DNA from: an uncultured Clostridia bacterium
Lineage (GTDB): Bacteria; Bacillota; Clostridia; UBA1381
Direction: 5' to 3'
Length of the DNA: 41,718 nucleotides
Assembly (NCBI GenBank): GCA_910585485.1
Contig: CAJUEZ010000017.1
Location: 1 to 41,718, forward strand
This document shows positions 1 through 7,854 of the stretch, piece after piece. The notes under the pieces are model-generated. The model did not search any database and was not told the DNA's origin. It saw nothing but the letters and a program-made list of their open reading frames with translations. Positions within the stretch are counted from its first letter, which is position 1, and each line of letters starts with the position of its first letter. The translations under genes were made by a program, and so were the position numbers.

Positions 1-114
1 GATAATTATATAACAGTCCATGCACGTTCTGAAACTAATCTTAACGGTTGTTTTAAAAATGTGATGCTCGAAAAAAATATAGATGGAATTGTTATTGGCA
101 CAATCATTGAGTAA
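1..114 (+). CDS. C-terminal end of an unrecognised protein (partial)
   Basis: Frame 1 is open from the first base of the window to a TAA at 112-114 and gives 37 residues ending in DGIVIGTIIE. The start lies outside the window. The next gene begins 35 nt downstream on the same strand with no terminator between, so the two may be cotranscribed. I do not recognise the family from this fragment. It is called coding because the frame is open throughout, its amino-acid mix is ordinary, and it ends just ahead of a well-formed ribosome site. Confidence 0.5.
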   Translation, partial: DNYITVHARSETNLNGCFKNVMLEKNIDGIVIGTIIE

Positions 115-149
115 AATAATACAAGACATATATTAAGGAGATTTTTTCT

Positions 150-1148
150 GTGAATGATAAATTTGAAGGCATAAAAAATATGATATCCAATACTCCTTTA
201 CTTGAAATAAGCTTTCTATACAAGGGAGAAATGAGAAGAATCTTTGCAAAGGCAGAATATTATAACTTAAGCGGTTCAATCAAGGATAGAGTTGCTTACT
301 ATATATTAAAGAAGGCATATGACAGCGGCGCAATACATAGCGGCGATACCATAGTTGAAGCTACAAGCGGCAATACCGGCATTGCCTTTTCCGCTATGGC
401 TTCATACCTTGGGCATCCAATGATTGTATACATGCCCGACTGGATGAGCAACGAGCGTATTAATCTCATGAAAAGCTACGGAGCAGATGTCACTCTTGTC
501 TCCCGTGAGGAAGGCGGTTTTCTTGGCTCAATTTCAAAATGCGAAGAAAAAGCACGTGAAAACAATGTTTTTCTTCCCGGTCAATTTTCTAATTATGACA
601 ATGTTGAAGCGCATATTGTCGATACCGGCAGTGAAATTATACGTCAGCTTAAATCAATCAATCTTATTCCTGACGGTGTAGTCGCCGGAGTAGGTACCGG
701 CGGAACAATTATGGGATTATCTAAAGCTTTTAAAAGTATTAATCCCAACTGCAAATCGTTCCCTCTTGAACCGCTGAACTCACCTACCCTCTCAACAGGT
801 TATAAGACCGGTAATCACAGAATACAGGGTATTTCCGATGAATTTATTCCTGACATAGTGAAACTTGACGAACTTGATGATGTTATAGGTGTTGACGATA
901 TAGATTCTATTTTAATGGCTAAAAAGCTTTCCAAAGAACTTGGCATAGGTGTTGGTATATCCTCCGGAGCAAACTTTTTAGGAGCTGTCACGGTTCTTGA
1001 AAAAATAGGTATGGATAAATGTGTTGTCACCGTTTTTGCTGATGATAACAAAAAATATCTTTCAACTGATTATTCACTTGATTTTGATGCTAAGGACAGC
1101 TATTTATCTTCTAAAATAGAACTTATATCACTAAAATCATACAGATAA
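150..1148 (+). CDS. PLP-dependent cysteine synthase family protein (CysK/CysM-like)
   Basis: Fold-type II PLP enzyme of 332 aa, close to the usual 300-330 aa of O-acetylserine sulfhydrylases, which make cysteine from O-acetylserine and sulfide in the cytosol. The PLP lysine is K45 in SGSIKDR. The substrate loop TSGNTG is at residues 72-77 and the phosphate-binding GTGGT loop at 182-186. Further on are EPLNSP, HRIQGI and a C-terminal FADDNKKYLSTDYS segment, the last typical of clostridial members. The start is GTG at 150, with AAGGAG at 135-140 and 9 nt spacing. The gene may be cotranscribed with the partial gene upstream and ends at a two-way terminator. The family also includes cystathionine beta-synthase-like and other beta-replacement enzymes, so the exact substrate is inferred. 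Confidence 0.85.
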   Translation: MNDKFEGIKNMISNTPLLEISFLYKGEMRRIFAKAEYYNLSGSIKDRVAYYILKKAYDSGAIHSGDTIVEATSGNTGIAFSAMASYLGHPMIVYMPDWMSNERINLMKSYGADVTLVSREEGGFLGSISKCEEKARENNVFLPGQFSNYDNVEAHIVDTGSEIIRQLKSINLIPDGVVAGVGTGGTIMGLSKAFKSINPNCKSFPLEPLNSPTLSTGYKTGNHRIQGISDEFIPDIVKLDELDDVIGVDDIDSILMAKKLSKELGIGVGISSGANFLGAVTVLEKIGMDKCVVTVFADDNKKYLSTDYSLDFDAKDSYLSSKIELISLKSYR

Positions 1149-1151
1149 AAC

Positions 1152-1183
1152 AAGACTGCCGTATTCTTCAATACGGCAGTCTT
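1152..1183. terminator. Bidirectional rho-independent terminator
   Basis: A perfect 14-bp stem (1152-1165 with 1170-1183) and a CTTC loop sit between two convergent genes. T-rich sequence follows the stem on both strands, so it can end the cysteine synthase transcript on plus and the oxidoreductase operon on minus. Confidence 0.85.
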
Positions 1184-1204
1184 TTCTTCAAATCAAAACA
1201 TTTT

Positions 1205-1501
1205 TTAACCCATCATCTGTATAGCGTCCTGAAGCCACCATTCGCCAATATCAAGAGCCTTATACAAATTCTCTCTCTCCCCCTTACGATAAACCTGACC
1301 TTTTCCCAGTTCACCGGTATTATCCATAAGCTGAACTTTTATTTTAGTAGATGATCTAATATCTTTATTGTCTGTACTTTCAACTATATCCAAAGCAAGT
1401 ATGAATTTATCCTCAAGATTGCCATAATAAATTCTGTCACCGCATCTCAAAAGCGGCTTTCCCTTATAAGTCAATAGTTTTTTCTTCTTTACAGCAGCCA
1501 T
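1205..1501 (-). CDS. Small conserved-looking hypothetical protein
   Basis: Protein of 98 aa, starting MAAVKKKKLL. An in-frame ATG two codons earlier (1507) lies only 1 nt from the AGGAG sequence; the ATG at 1501 has 7 nt spacing and is preferred. The chain has no predicted membrane segment or signal peptide. It starts with a lysine cluster, followed by a mixed beta-like region and a tryptophan pair near the C-terminus (GEWWLQD). It lies 19 nt after the oxidoreductase gamma gene on the same strand and just before the terminator, so it is the last gene of that operon. I do not recognise the family; the position suggests an accessory role or simple cotranscription. Confidence 0.75.
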   Translation of the reverse strand: MAAVKKKKLLTYKGKPLLRCGDRIYYGNLEDKFILALDIVESTDNKDIRSSTKIKVQLMDNTGELGKGQVYRKGERENLYKALDIGEWWLQDAIQMMG

Positions 1502-1520
1502 ATCCATTCTCCTTTCAAAA

Positions 1521-2057
1521 TCAAACTAAATTATATCCCTCTTTCACAGCGATCATATTTTCCTGAACCAAAGACTGCTTGCTTGCGGGAAGAGATTTTT
1601 TCATGGTTTCCTCAATTTCTTCAATCGAAAATATATCTGTGGTCTTAATTAATGCTCCCAACATTACCATGTTTGCAAGATTTTTATTTCCGATATTGTC
1701 AGCATGCTCTGTAGCATTTATATATATCGCTTTTATATCTTTTCTTTTGACTTCCCTGTCTATAAGAGACTTATCAACAAAGATAATTCCGCCTTCCGCA
1801 ACAGCGTCTTCAAATTTATCCAAAGATGGTTTATTCATAACAACCAAGAGATTTGGCTTCGTAACTATCGGCGAGCCGATTGGTTTGTCATCTATAATAA
1901 CATGACAATTCGCAGTTCCACCGCGCATCTCAGGTCCGTAAGATGGCAGCCACGAAAGTTTCTTTCCCTTTAGCATAGCAGCAAAAGATAAAATTTTACC
2001 TGTAAATAATATTCCCTGTCCTCCAAATCCGGCAAGAATGATTTCACAATTGTCCAT
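1521..2057 (-). CDS. 2-oxoacid:ferredoxin oxidoreductase, gamma subunit
   Basis: About 178 aa, the usual size for a separate gamma subunit of 2-oxoglutarate or 2-oxoisovalerate:ferredoxin oxidoreductase. The N-terminal AGFGGQGILFTGK segment and LPSYGPEMRGGTANC are family hallmarks. The gamma subunit joins the alpha and beta chains in oxidative decarboxylation of 2-oxoacids to acyl-CoA with reduction of ferredoxin. The ATG at 2057 overlaps the beta stop codon in a TGATG arrangement, which implies translational coupling; a GTG one codon earlier (2060) is an alternative start with closer ribosome-site spacing. The substrate (branched-chain 2-oxoacid or 2-oxoglutarate) cannot be settled from sequence alone. 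Confidence 0.88.
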   Translation of the reverse strand: MDNCEIILAGFGGQGILFTGKILSFAAMLKGKKLSWLPSYGPEMRGGTANCHVIIDDKPIGSPIVTKPNLLVVMNKPSLDKFEDAVAEGGIIFVDKSLIDREVKRKDIKAIYINATEHADNIGNKNLANMVMLGALIKTTDIFSIEEIEETMKKSLPASKQSLVQENMIAVKEGYNLV

Positions 2058-2809
2058 CACTTATTTACCTCCTCAACATCTTTAAACACTCCAAGAGGAT
2101 AATATGGAATCATCTCATCTCTCAAACGCTGCATAGCTTCCAATGGAGACATGCCCCAATTAGTCGGACATGTTGACAAAATTTCAACAATCGAAAAACC
2201 TTTGCCGTTTATCTGATTTTCAAACGCTTTTTTTATAGCCTTTTTAGCTTCTTTTATATGTGGTACTGAATCAGTAGCGACTCTTGAAATATATGACGGT
2301 CCATCAAGTGTTGCAAGCATCTCGCATATCCTTACAGGATAACCCTGCGTGCTCGTATCACGACCATAAGGAGAGGTTTGCGTAACCTGACCCGGAAGAG
2401 ATGTCGGCGCCATCTGTCCGCCTGTCATACCGTATATCGTATTATTTATAAATATAACTGTTATGTTTTCTCCGCGCGTCGCGCTATGCACAGTTTCCGC
2501 CGTACCTATTGACGCAAGGTCACCGTCACCTTGATAAGTGAATACAATTCGCTCAGGCAGCGCCCTTTTTATACCTGTCGCAACAGCAGGCGCTCTGCCA
2601 TGCGCGGACTGCACAACATCAAAATCAAAATAATCATGAGCCGTTACCGCACAGCCTACAGGTTCTACCGCTATTGTCTCGCCTTGTATACCAAGTTCAT
2701 CTATAACTTCACAAATCAGTTTGTGCACTATTCCGTGAGAACATCCCGGGCAGTAATGGAAGGTAGCATCTGTCAAACATTCAGGCTTTTTATATATGAT
2801 TTTTGACAT
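2057..2809 (-). CDS. 2-oxoacid:ferredoxin oxidoreductase, beta (TPP-binding) subunit
   Basis: Chain of 250 aa carrying the thiamine pyrophosphate site. Near the N-terminus is the CPGCSHG motif typical of KorB/VorB-type beta subunits. The TPP-magnesium motif begins GDGDLASIG and ends with FINN. The segment TGGQMAPTSLPG follows, as in pyruvate and 2-oxoglutarate ferredoxin oxidoreductases. The ribosome site lies inside the end of the alpha gene and only 1 nt separates the two genes, so translation is tightly coupled. Together with its neighbours it forms a four-subunit enzyme of anaerobic amino-acid or 2-oxoacid metabolism in the cytoplasm. Confidence 0.92.
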   Translation of the reverse strand: MSKIIYKKPECLTDATFHYCPGCSHGIVHKLICEVIDELGIQGETIAVEPVGCAVTAHDYFDFDVVQSAHGRAPAVATGIKRALPERIVFTYQGDGDLASIGTAETVHSATRGENITVIFINNTIYGMTGGQMAPTSLPGQVTQTSPYGRDTSTQGYPVRICEMLATLDGPSYISRVATDSVPHIKEAKKAIKKAFENQINGKGFSIVEILSTCPTNWGMSPLEAMQRLRDEMIPYYPLGVFKDVEEVNK

Positions 2810-2810
2810 A

Positions 2811-3869
2811 TCATTCTACCTCCTTAATTATGTCTTTTACTTTCTGAACAACCTCATCCGGTGTCGGTATCACTCCACCTGTACGTCCGAAGAAATACAC
2901 CGGCGCGCTGCATTCACTCGCAAGCTTAATATCCTCTACCATCTGACCGGTACTCATTTCCACTGATAAAAACGCTTTTGGCTTTACTTCTTTATAAATT
3001 TTTTCAGGGAATGGCCAAAGAGTAATCGGTCTTATAACTCCCACCTTTATCCTATCTTTTTTAAGTATCTCTACGGCTGTTTCCACCACTCTTGACGTTA
3101 TACCATACGAAGAGATGATAACATCCGCATCCTCTATATCGTGAGCCTCATATCTTTGCAGTTCTTGCTTTACAATATCATACTTCTTTTCACGGTCCAT
3201 AACAACCGTTTCAAGTTCATGAGCGTCCAAAAACAGCGTTTTAACAACATTTTTAGGGCGCTTTTTATCACTTCCATTAGCAGCCCAAGGTTTATCTGCA
3301 TATACAGGCTCAGGAATAGAATCGAAATCTACCGGTTCCATCATCTGACCCAAAGTACCATCACCAAGAATCATTGCCGGTATTCCGTATTCCTCTGAAA
3401 TATTAAACGCGTCCGCCGTCAGGCACGCAAGTTCCTGAACAGAGTTTGGCGCTAAAACTATCAAATGATAATCACCGTGTCCGCCTCCGCGCGTCGCCTG
3501 AAAATAGTCCGACTGAGCCGGCTGAATGCCTCCCAATCCGGGACCTCCACGCACTATATTTACTATAACGCATGGCAAATCAGCCGCCGCAATGTAGCTT
3601 ATACCTTCCGATTTTAAGCTAATACCAGGACTTGATGAACTTGTCATAGTCCTCACACCGGCAGAAGCTGCTCCGTAAACCATATTTATAGCAGCAATTT
3701 CGCTTTCCGCCTGCAAAAATACACCGCCGATTTTCGGCATTTTTTTAGCCATATAAGCCGACAATTCAGTTTGAGGAGTAATCGGATAACCAAAAAAATG
3801 TTTGCATCCTGAACGGATTGCCGCTTCACCGATTGCTTCATTACCTTTCATTAACACCTTTTCGCCCAT
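2811..3869 (-). CDS. vorB: 2-oxoacid:ferredoxin oxidoreductase, alpha subunit (VorB/KorA type)
   Basis: Chain of 352 aa, the typical length for stand-alone alpha subunits. It opens with GNEAIGEAAIRSGCKHFFGYPITPQTELSAY in pieces that match the pyrimidine-binding half of 2-oxoacid oxidoreductases, then QAESEIAAINMVYGAASAG. The central TSSSSPGISLKSEG and the C-terminal region ending FFGRTGGVIPTP also fit. In clostridial genomes this length class is usually named VorB (3-methyl-2-oxobutanoate:ferredoxin oxidoreductase). It oxidises 2-oxoacids to acyl-CoA and CO2 with electrons passing to ferredoxin. It begins 5 nt after the ferredoxin-subunit gene. A 2-oxoglutarate specificity cannot be excluded. 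Confidence 0.88.
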   Translation of the reverse strand: MGEKVLMKGNEAIGEAAIRSGCKHFFGYPITPQTELSAYMAKKMPKIGGVFLQAESEIAAINMVYGAASAGVRTMTSSSSPGISLKSEGISYIAAADLPCVIVNIVRGGPGLGGIQPAQSDYFQATRGGGHGDYHLIVLAPNSVQELACLTADAFNISEEYGIPAMILGDGTLGQMMEPVDFDSIPEPVYADKPWAANGSDKKRPKNVVKTLFLDAHELETVVMDREKKYDIVKQELQRYEAHDIEDADVIISSYGITSRVVETAVEILKKDRIKVGVIRPITLWPFPEKIYKEVKPKAFLSVEMSTGQMVEDIKLASECSAPVYFFGRTGGVIPTPDEVVQKVKDIIKEVE

Positions 3870-3874
3870 TTACG

Positions 3875-4084
3875 TCAGTCCTCCTCTATTGTTATAGCCG
3901 CGTCGGGGCACATCGTCGCGCAGAACGCGCAGCCGATACACTTCTCGTTATCTGTAATTTCCGCGGGTCTGTAACCCTTTTCGTTCATATTGTCCTTAGA
4001 TATTTGCAGTATTTTTTTAGGGCAGACATTAACGCACAACTCGCAGCTTTTACAGCGTTCTTCATTAATGATAACTTTCTTCAT
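3875..4084 (-). CDS. 4Fe-4S ferredoxin-type delta subunit of the 2-oxoacid oxidoreductase
   Basis: Protein of 69 aa with two [4Fe-4S] binding motifs of the CxxCxxCxxxC type, at C11, C14, C17, C21 and C49, C52, C55, C59. Such bicluster subunits carry electrons from the TPP site to soluble ferredoxin. The gene is directly upstream of the alpha gene, with the alpha ribosome site overlapping its end. This is the order delta-alpha-beta-gamma seen for many VOR/KOR operons. Confidence 0.92.
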   Translation of the reverse strand: MKKVIINEERCKSCELCVNVCPKKILQISKDNMNEKGYRPAEITDNEKCIGCAFCATMCPDAAITIEED

Positions 4085-4112
4085 TGAATTATCATATCCT
4101 TTCCGATATATT

Positions 4113-4781
4113 TTACTGTATCTCCCAAGGTTTAGGGATATATATTTTCATTGTGAATATAGTATTTTTCAGTGATTGCGGAACTTTTATCTGCTCAATA
4201 GCAGTGCAGTTCTTCTTTATCATTATACTCATTTTTTGGGATGTGTTTTCAATTTCAGTATAGTTCGAAAACAAAGTATTTTCATCAGTTTTCACAGAAA
4301 GATTTGTATTATTATAAATATCAGTAAATTTTAGTCTTGACGCATTCTCTATTCTCTCAGCAATTTCAAGCAACTCATCACATGTCATTGTGAGCGGACG
4401 TTTTGTATTTACCACAAAGTGCATCTCATATCCGTTTCTGTCAAAATATTGCTTATACTGTCCCAACGCAAGCGCTCCGTCGTCATCTCCACCCACATCG
4501 AACACAGTTATTGAGTCTTTATCGTCAAATACGCTCAAAATATTAAGCGGCACTGTCGGCATATCAAGATTTGACGACGCATAATTGTTAGCAATAAGAT
4601 TTATACCCTTTTCACTAAGAATGCTGCGCGCATCATTGGTTCTGAAATAAGGATTCACTATATCAAAATCTACTATATTGACCTTTTTACCTTTTTCCCT
4701 TTCCTTGATTGCAAAATTTAAAGCCACTTCAGTTTTGCCGCTTCCAAAGTGACCTGAAAATATATGAATTTTATGTTCCAT
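4113..4781 (-). CDS. P-loop NTPase (MinD/CobQ-like) linked to the oxidoreductase operon
   Basis: Chain of 222 aa with a Walker A loop, GHFGSGKTE, at residues 9-17. After it come DFDIVNPYFRTND and DVGGDDDGALALGQY, which resemble the switch regions of the SIMIBI (MinD/ParA/CobQ) class. There is no membrane segment. It is the first gene of the operon, 28 nt before the ferredoxin subunit, behind a strong promoter. The C-terminal third ends IYIPKPWEIQ. Its job is unknown; a role in maturation, cluster delivery or regulation of the oxidoreductase would be an inference from position only. Confidence 0.75.
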   Translation of the reverse strand: MEHKIHIFSGHFGSGKTEVALNFAIKEREKGKKVNIVDFDIVNPYFRTNDARSILSEKGINLIANNYASSNLDMPTVPLNILSVFDDKDSITVFDVGGDDDGALALGQYKQYFDRNGYEMHFVVNTKRPLTMTCDELLEIAERIENASRLKFTDIYNNTNLSVKTDENTLFSNYTEIENTSQKMSIMIKKNCTAIEQIKVPQSLKNTIFTMKIYIPKPWEIQ

Positions 4782-4821
4782 TCTTTCTCCGTTTTTTCTA
4801 TATCTTCTAAAATATATTTAT

Positions 4822-4850
4822 ATTATACCATATTTGTTAAACAATTTCAA
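4822..4850 (-). promoter_or_regulatory. Sigma-A promoter of the oxidoreductase operon
   Basis: On the minus strand: -35 TTGAAA (4845-4850), 17-nt spacer, -10 TATAAT (4822-4827) preceded by TGG, an extended -10. It lies about 40 nt upstream of the P-loop NTPase start. Confidence 0.75.
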
Positions 4851-4873
4851 CAATATTGCAGTATTATTTTTAA

Positions 4874-5443
4874 TTAATTTTCATCTTTTTCGTACATAAG
4901 GCTGTCAATTTTTTCCGCAAGTTCAAAGTGTCTCTTACCGGCTATATAACCGGCAGTCGTTGCTCCGATGGGTAAAATTACAACCATTATCGCTGACAGA
5001 ATAGTAAAACTGCCTTTTTCAAGATTCATTATTCCTTCGTATGGGAATGTCCAAATATATACTACAGCATTTACTACAGTGCGTATAACATTTTGCACTC
5101 CGGTTGCTTCGCCCCAGTACTTCCATACAGTAGAAACAGCAAAAAGCATCAATACATTTATAATTGAAATTACTGCTCCAAACATAATACCTTTAATAAC
5201 ACTCGGCTTAAGTGGAGTATATGGCTTATTATCCAAAATAGCAAACTTTTTAGAATAAATATACAGCATAGCAAAATTCATAATCATAAAAGCCGCTGCC
5301 ACAATTTGCTTTGCGATATTAATTGTAAGAAAATATCCAAAAGCAACAATTCCAAACAACAGCGCTACTGCCGACGCTGCCAGCTGGATTAAAATCAAAA
5401 ATACAAACTGATATGTAACAGACATTTTCATAGAATCTTTCAT
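4874..5443 (-). CDS. Hypothetical integral membrane protein
   Basis: Protein of 189 aa with about five hydrophobic segments, near residues 12-35, 38-60, 83-105, 118-135 and 146-168, and a charged C-terminal tail (KRHFELAEKIDSLMYEKDEN). No known catalytic motif is visible. It ends the run AI-2E permease, flavoprotein, membrane protein, 17 nt after the flavoprotein, with GAGGAG as ribosome site. No terminator is visible between it and the next operon's promoter, so read-through into the oxidoreductase operon is possible. The family is not recognised. Confidence 0.7.
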   Translation of the reverse strand: MKDSMKMSVTYQFVFLILIQLAASAVALLFGIVAFGYFLTINIAKQIVAAAFMIMNFAMLYIYSKKFAILDNKPYTPLKPSVIKGIMFGAVISIINVLMLFAVSTVWKYWGEATGVQNVIRTVVNAVVYIWTFPYEGIMNLEKGSFTILSAIMVVILPIGATTAGYIAGKRHFELAEKIDSLMYEKDEN

Positions 5444-5460
5444 AACTAAATCTCCTCTAC

Positions 5461-6672
5461 TTATAAACTATTTTTCCCCGCCGAACTTCCGGCTAAAAAT
5501 CCTGACGACCATGCCCATTGAAGATTGTATCCGCCACAATCGCCGTCAATATCAAGCACCTCGCCGGACGCGTAAAGTCCTTTTACCAATTTTGATTCCA
5601 TAGTTTTCGGATCAAAATCCGTTGTGCAGACACCGCCTTTTGTCACCTGCGCATTGTTCCATGACATAGTGCCTACTATATTGAAATCCCATTGTTTAAT
5701 GGTATCGCATAAACGATTGATTTCATCGGCACTCAAGGTCACCGCATATCTGGACAATGGTTCGATACCCGAGAACTTCATTAAAGCTTGCCCTACTCTT
5801 TTATTCAGAATGCCTACAAAAAAGTTTTCCAGTGTATGCTTAGGGTTTTGGCATATTCTTAAATTAATAATATCAAGCACTTGCTCTTTTTTGTATTCCG
5901 GCATTATATCAAGCGAAATGACTTTCTGATTATCTAATCTTGAAGACAAAGAAAACACTGCCGGTCCGGACAATCCATACTCTGTGAAAAGCACTTCCCC
6001 ATATTCCTTATATGATTCTAACGAAACTTCCGCATTAAGCTTTATCCCCTTTAATTTTCTGACTACATCTGTCTCTGTTTTCATTTGTACAAGCGAAGGA
6101 CGCAGTTTTGTAACTCTATGTCCAAAACTATTCAATATTTCATATCCAACACCTTTTGTCCCCAAATAAGGCGCGGCTTTTCCGCCTGTGGCAATAATCA
6201 CTTTATCCGCGTATGCTTTTCTTCCATCAAAAGAGATCATCTCAAATTCATTTTTCCTTTTTATAACTTTACAAACTTCAAACGAAGTAATTACCTCGAC
6301 ACGCTTTTCCTCCGCTTTAAATCGCAGAACATCTAAAACGGCAGAAGCTTGATCGGAATATGGATAGACCTTACCATTTCCCTCAACCTTTGTCAGAATA
6401 CCGAGCGATTCAAAAAAAGCAAGAGTTTCATTCACCCAAAACTTACTTTTGGCATAAGAAATAAAATCGACGTTTTTTCCGTAATAATTTTCTATATCAG
6501 CATTCAAATTTGTCAGATTACATCTTCCGTTTCCTGTCGCAAGGATTTTTCTTCCGACTCTCTCTGAACCTTCATATATTGTAACATGGCTATTATTTTC
6601 AGCCGCGAAAATAGCCGCGGTAAGCCCGGATGCTCCTCCACCCACTACAGCAACTCTATTCATTTTCTTCAC
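5461..6672 (-). CDS. NAD(P)/FAD-dependent oxidoreductase, HI0933 (YhiN/BaiN) family
   Basis: Flavoprotein of 403 aa. The N-terminal dinucleotide fold VVGGGASGLTAA is followed by the family signature GRKILATGNGRCNLTN. The C-terminus has TKGGVCTTDFD and GEVLDIDGDCGGYNLQWAW, which close the FAD site in HI0933-like proteins. The length matches the family's roughly 400 aa. Members include E. coli YhiN and clostridial BaiN, the latter linked to bile-acid dehydroxylation, but most have no proven substrate, so none is claimed here. Its start overlaps the end of the permease gene by 17 nt. Confidence 0.9.
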   Translation of the reverse strand: MKKMNRVAVVGGGASGLTAAIFAAENNSHVTIYEGSERVGRKILATGNGRCNLTNLNADIENYYGKNVDFISYAKSKFWVNETLAFFESLGILTKVEGNGKVYPYSDQASAVLDVLRFKAEEKRVEVITSFEVCKVIKRKNEFEMISFDGRKAYADKVIIATGGKAAPYLGTKGVGYEILNSFGHRVTKLRPSLVQMKTETDVVRKLKGIKLNAEVSLESYKEYGEVLFTEYGLSGPAVFSLSSRLDNQKVISLDIMPEYKKEQVLDIINLRICQNPKHTLENFFVGILNKRVGQALMKFSGIEPLSRYAVTLSADEINRLCDTIKQWDFNIVGTMSWNNAQVTKGGVCTTDFDPKTMESKLVKGLYASGEVLDIDGDCGGYNLQWAWSSGFLAGSSAGKNSL

Positions 6673-7792
6673 TGACTTTCATTTTTTTCTTCTCTTCTTT
6701 TACTGATAAGTAATCTGAAGCAATAGCCTTAAATATTGCAAGTACAGGAACAGACAGAAGCATCCCGAAAAAACCAAACAACGAACCGCCTACCGATACC
6801 GCAAAAATAATCCATAAAGGTCTTATTTCAAGAGAGTCACTCATAATTTTAGGGCCTATCAAATTACCGTCAATTTGCTGAAGGATACACAGCACCACCG
6901 CTACCCATACGCCTTTCCAAAATCCTCCGGTAAGCAAACATATGATAATAGCTATAACCGAGGAAATAATTGAGCCAAAATAAGGTATCATGTCCATCGA
7001 GCCTATGAATATACCTAAAATCAACGCATACTTCACATTCATAACTGACAGAACAATGCTTGATACTATTGCCATTATAATACTGCAAGTCAATCTGCTG
7101 TATATATAATTCACAAATATATCATTAACGCGCTTAGTATGAAGCGTTATTGATTGCACCCTGTCTTGCTTAAAAAATATACCCATCACTCGGACAAAAA
7201 CTTTTTGAAGACGTTCCTTGTCAAGAAGCATATATACTGATGCTATAATAGCGATAAAAGTATTCAGAATACCGGTAGTTACATTGAATACACCATCAAC
7301 GTACATTTCAACGCGAAGCATACCTAAAGATTCAAAAAATTTCATCACCGCGTCGCTCAGATTAAGGTTGGACAAATTCAGTTTTTGCGCAATTTCAAAA
7401 TTATTTATAAAATTTTGGAATGAGTCTATATAATAATACGAGTTATTGTATAAATCTAAAATATTTTTTGATATAGCCGGTATAAGCATTCTCAGCACAA
7501 ACACAAGCACAAGGATTGCAATAACATATATAAGCAAAATGCTGATACCTATAGAATGTTGTGTTATAAACTGATTTTTTGTTTTCTTTAATAATTTTTG
7601 TATTTTTTTTGCGGGTATATTAAGAATATACGCAATAATAAACGCTGATATAAAAGGTTTCACAGCGTCTAACACAATGCCTATATACTTAGTTATATTG
7701 CTGAAATTGTCAAATGTTTTATATACGGCTATTACCGCAACGCAAAATACAAACGCCAAAATCCAACCATAATACTTTTCAAATTTTTTCAT
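6656..7792 (-). CDS. AI-2E family transporter (TqsA/YdiK/YtvI type)
   Basis: Membrane protein of 378 aa with about eight hydrophobic segments. The pattern is characteristic of PF01594: two N-terminal helices, a further helix near residues 85-107, a soluble amphipathic stretch, then a cluster from about residue 230. The C-terminal block IGPKIMSDSLEIRPLWI followed by GGSLFGFFGMLLSVP is the family signature. The name comes from E. coli TqsA; other members are ion or sodium/proton antiporters, so autoinducer export is not implied. Only about 26 nt separate its start from the upstream terminator, with no clear promoter in that space, so it may depend on read-through from the surface-protein gene. 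Confidence 0.88.
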   Translation of the reverse strand: MKKFEKYYGWILAFVFCVAVIAVYKTFDNFSNITKYIGIVLDAVKPFISAFIIAYILNIPAKKIQKLLKKTKNQFITQHSIGISILLIYVIAILVLVFVLRMLIPAISKNILDLYNNSYYYIDSFQNFINNFEIAQKLNLSNLNLSDAVMKFFESLGMLRVEMYVDGVFNVTTGILNTFIAIIASVYMLLDKERLQKVFVRVMGIFFKQDRVQSITLHTKRVNDIFVNYIYSRLTCSIIMAIVSSIVLSVMNVKYALILGIFIGSMDMIPYFGSIISSVIAIIICLLTGGFWKGVWVAVVLCILQQIDGNLIGPKIMSDSLEIRPLWIIFAVSVGGSLFGFFGMLLSVPVLAIFKAIASDYLSVKEEKKKMKVSEENE

Positions 7793-7823
7793 CTTAATCC
7801 CCTATGCTTTAATGTATCAAATA

Positions 7824-7850
7824 AAAGGACGGAAACAAGCCCCGTCCTTT
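7824..7850 (-). terminator. Rho-independent terminator after the SLH protein gene
   Basis: A 9-bp stem, AAAGGACGG paired with CCGTCCTTT (7824-7832 with 7842-7850), is followed on the minus strand by TTTTATTTG. It lies just after the stop of the surface-protein gene and before the permease start, so it may also set how much reads through to the permease genes. Confidence 0.75.
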
Positions 7851-7854
7851 TTGT

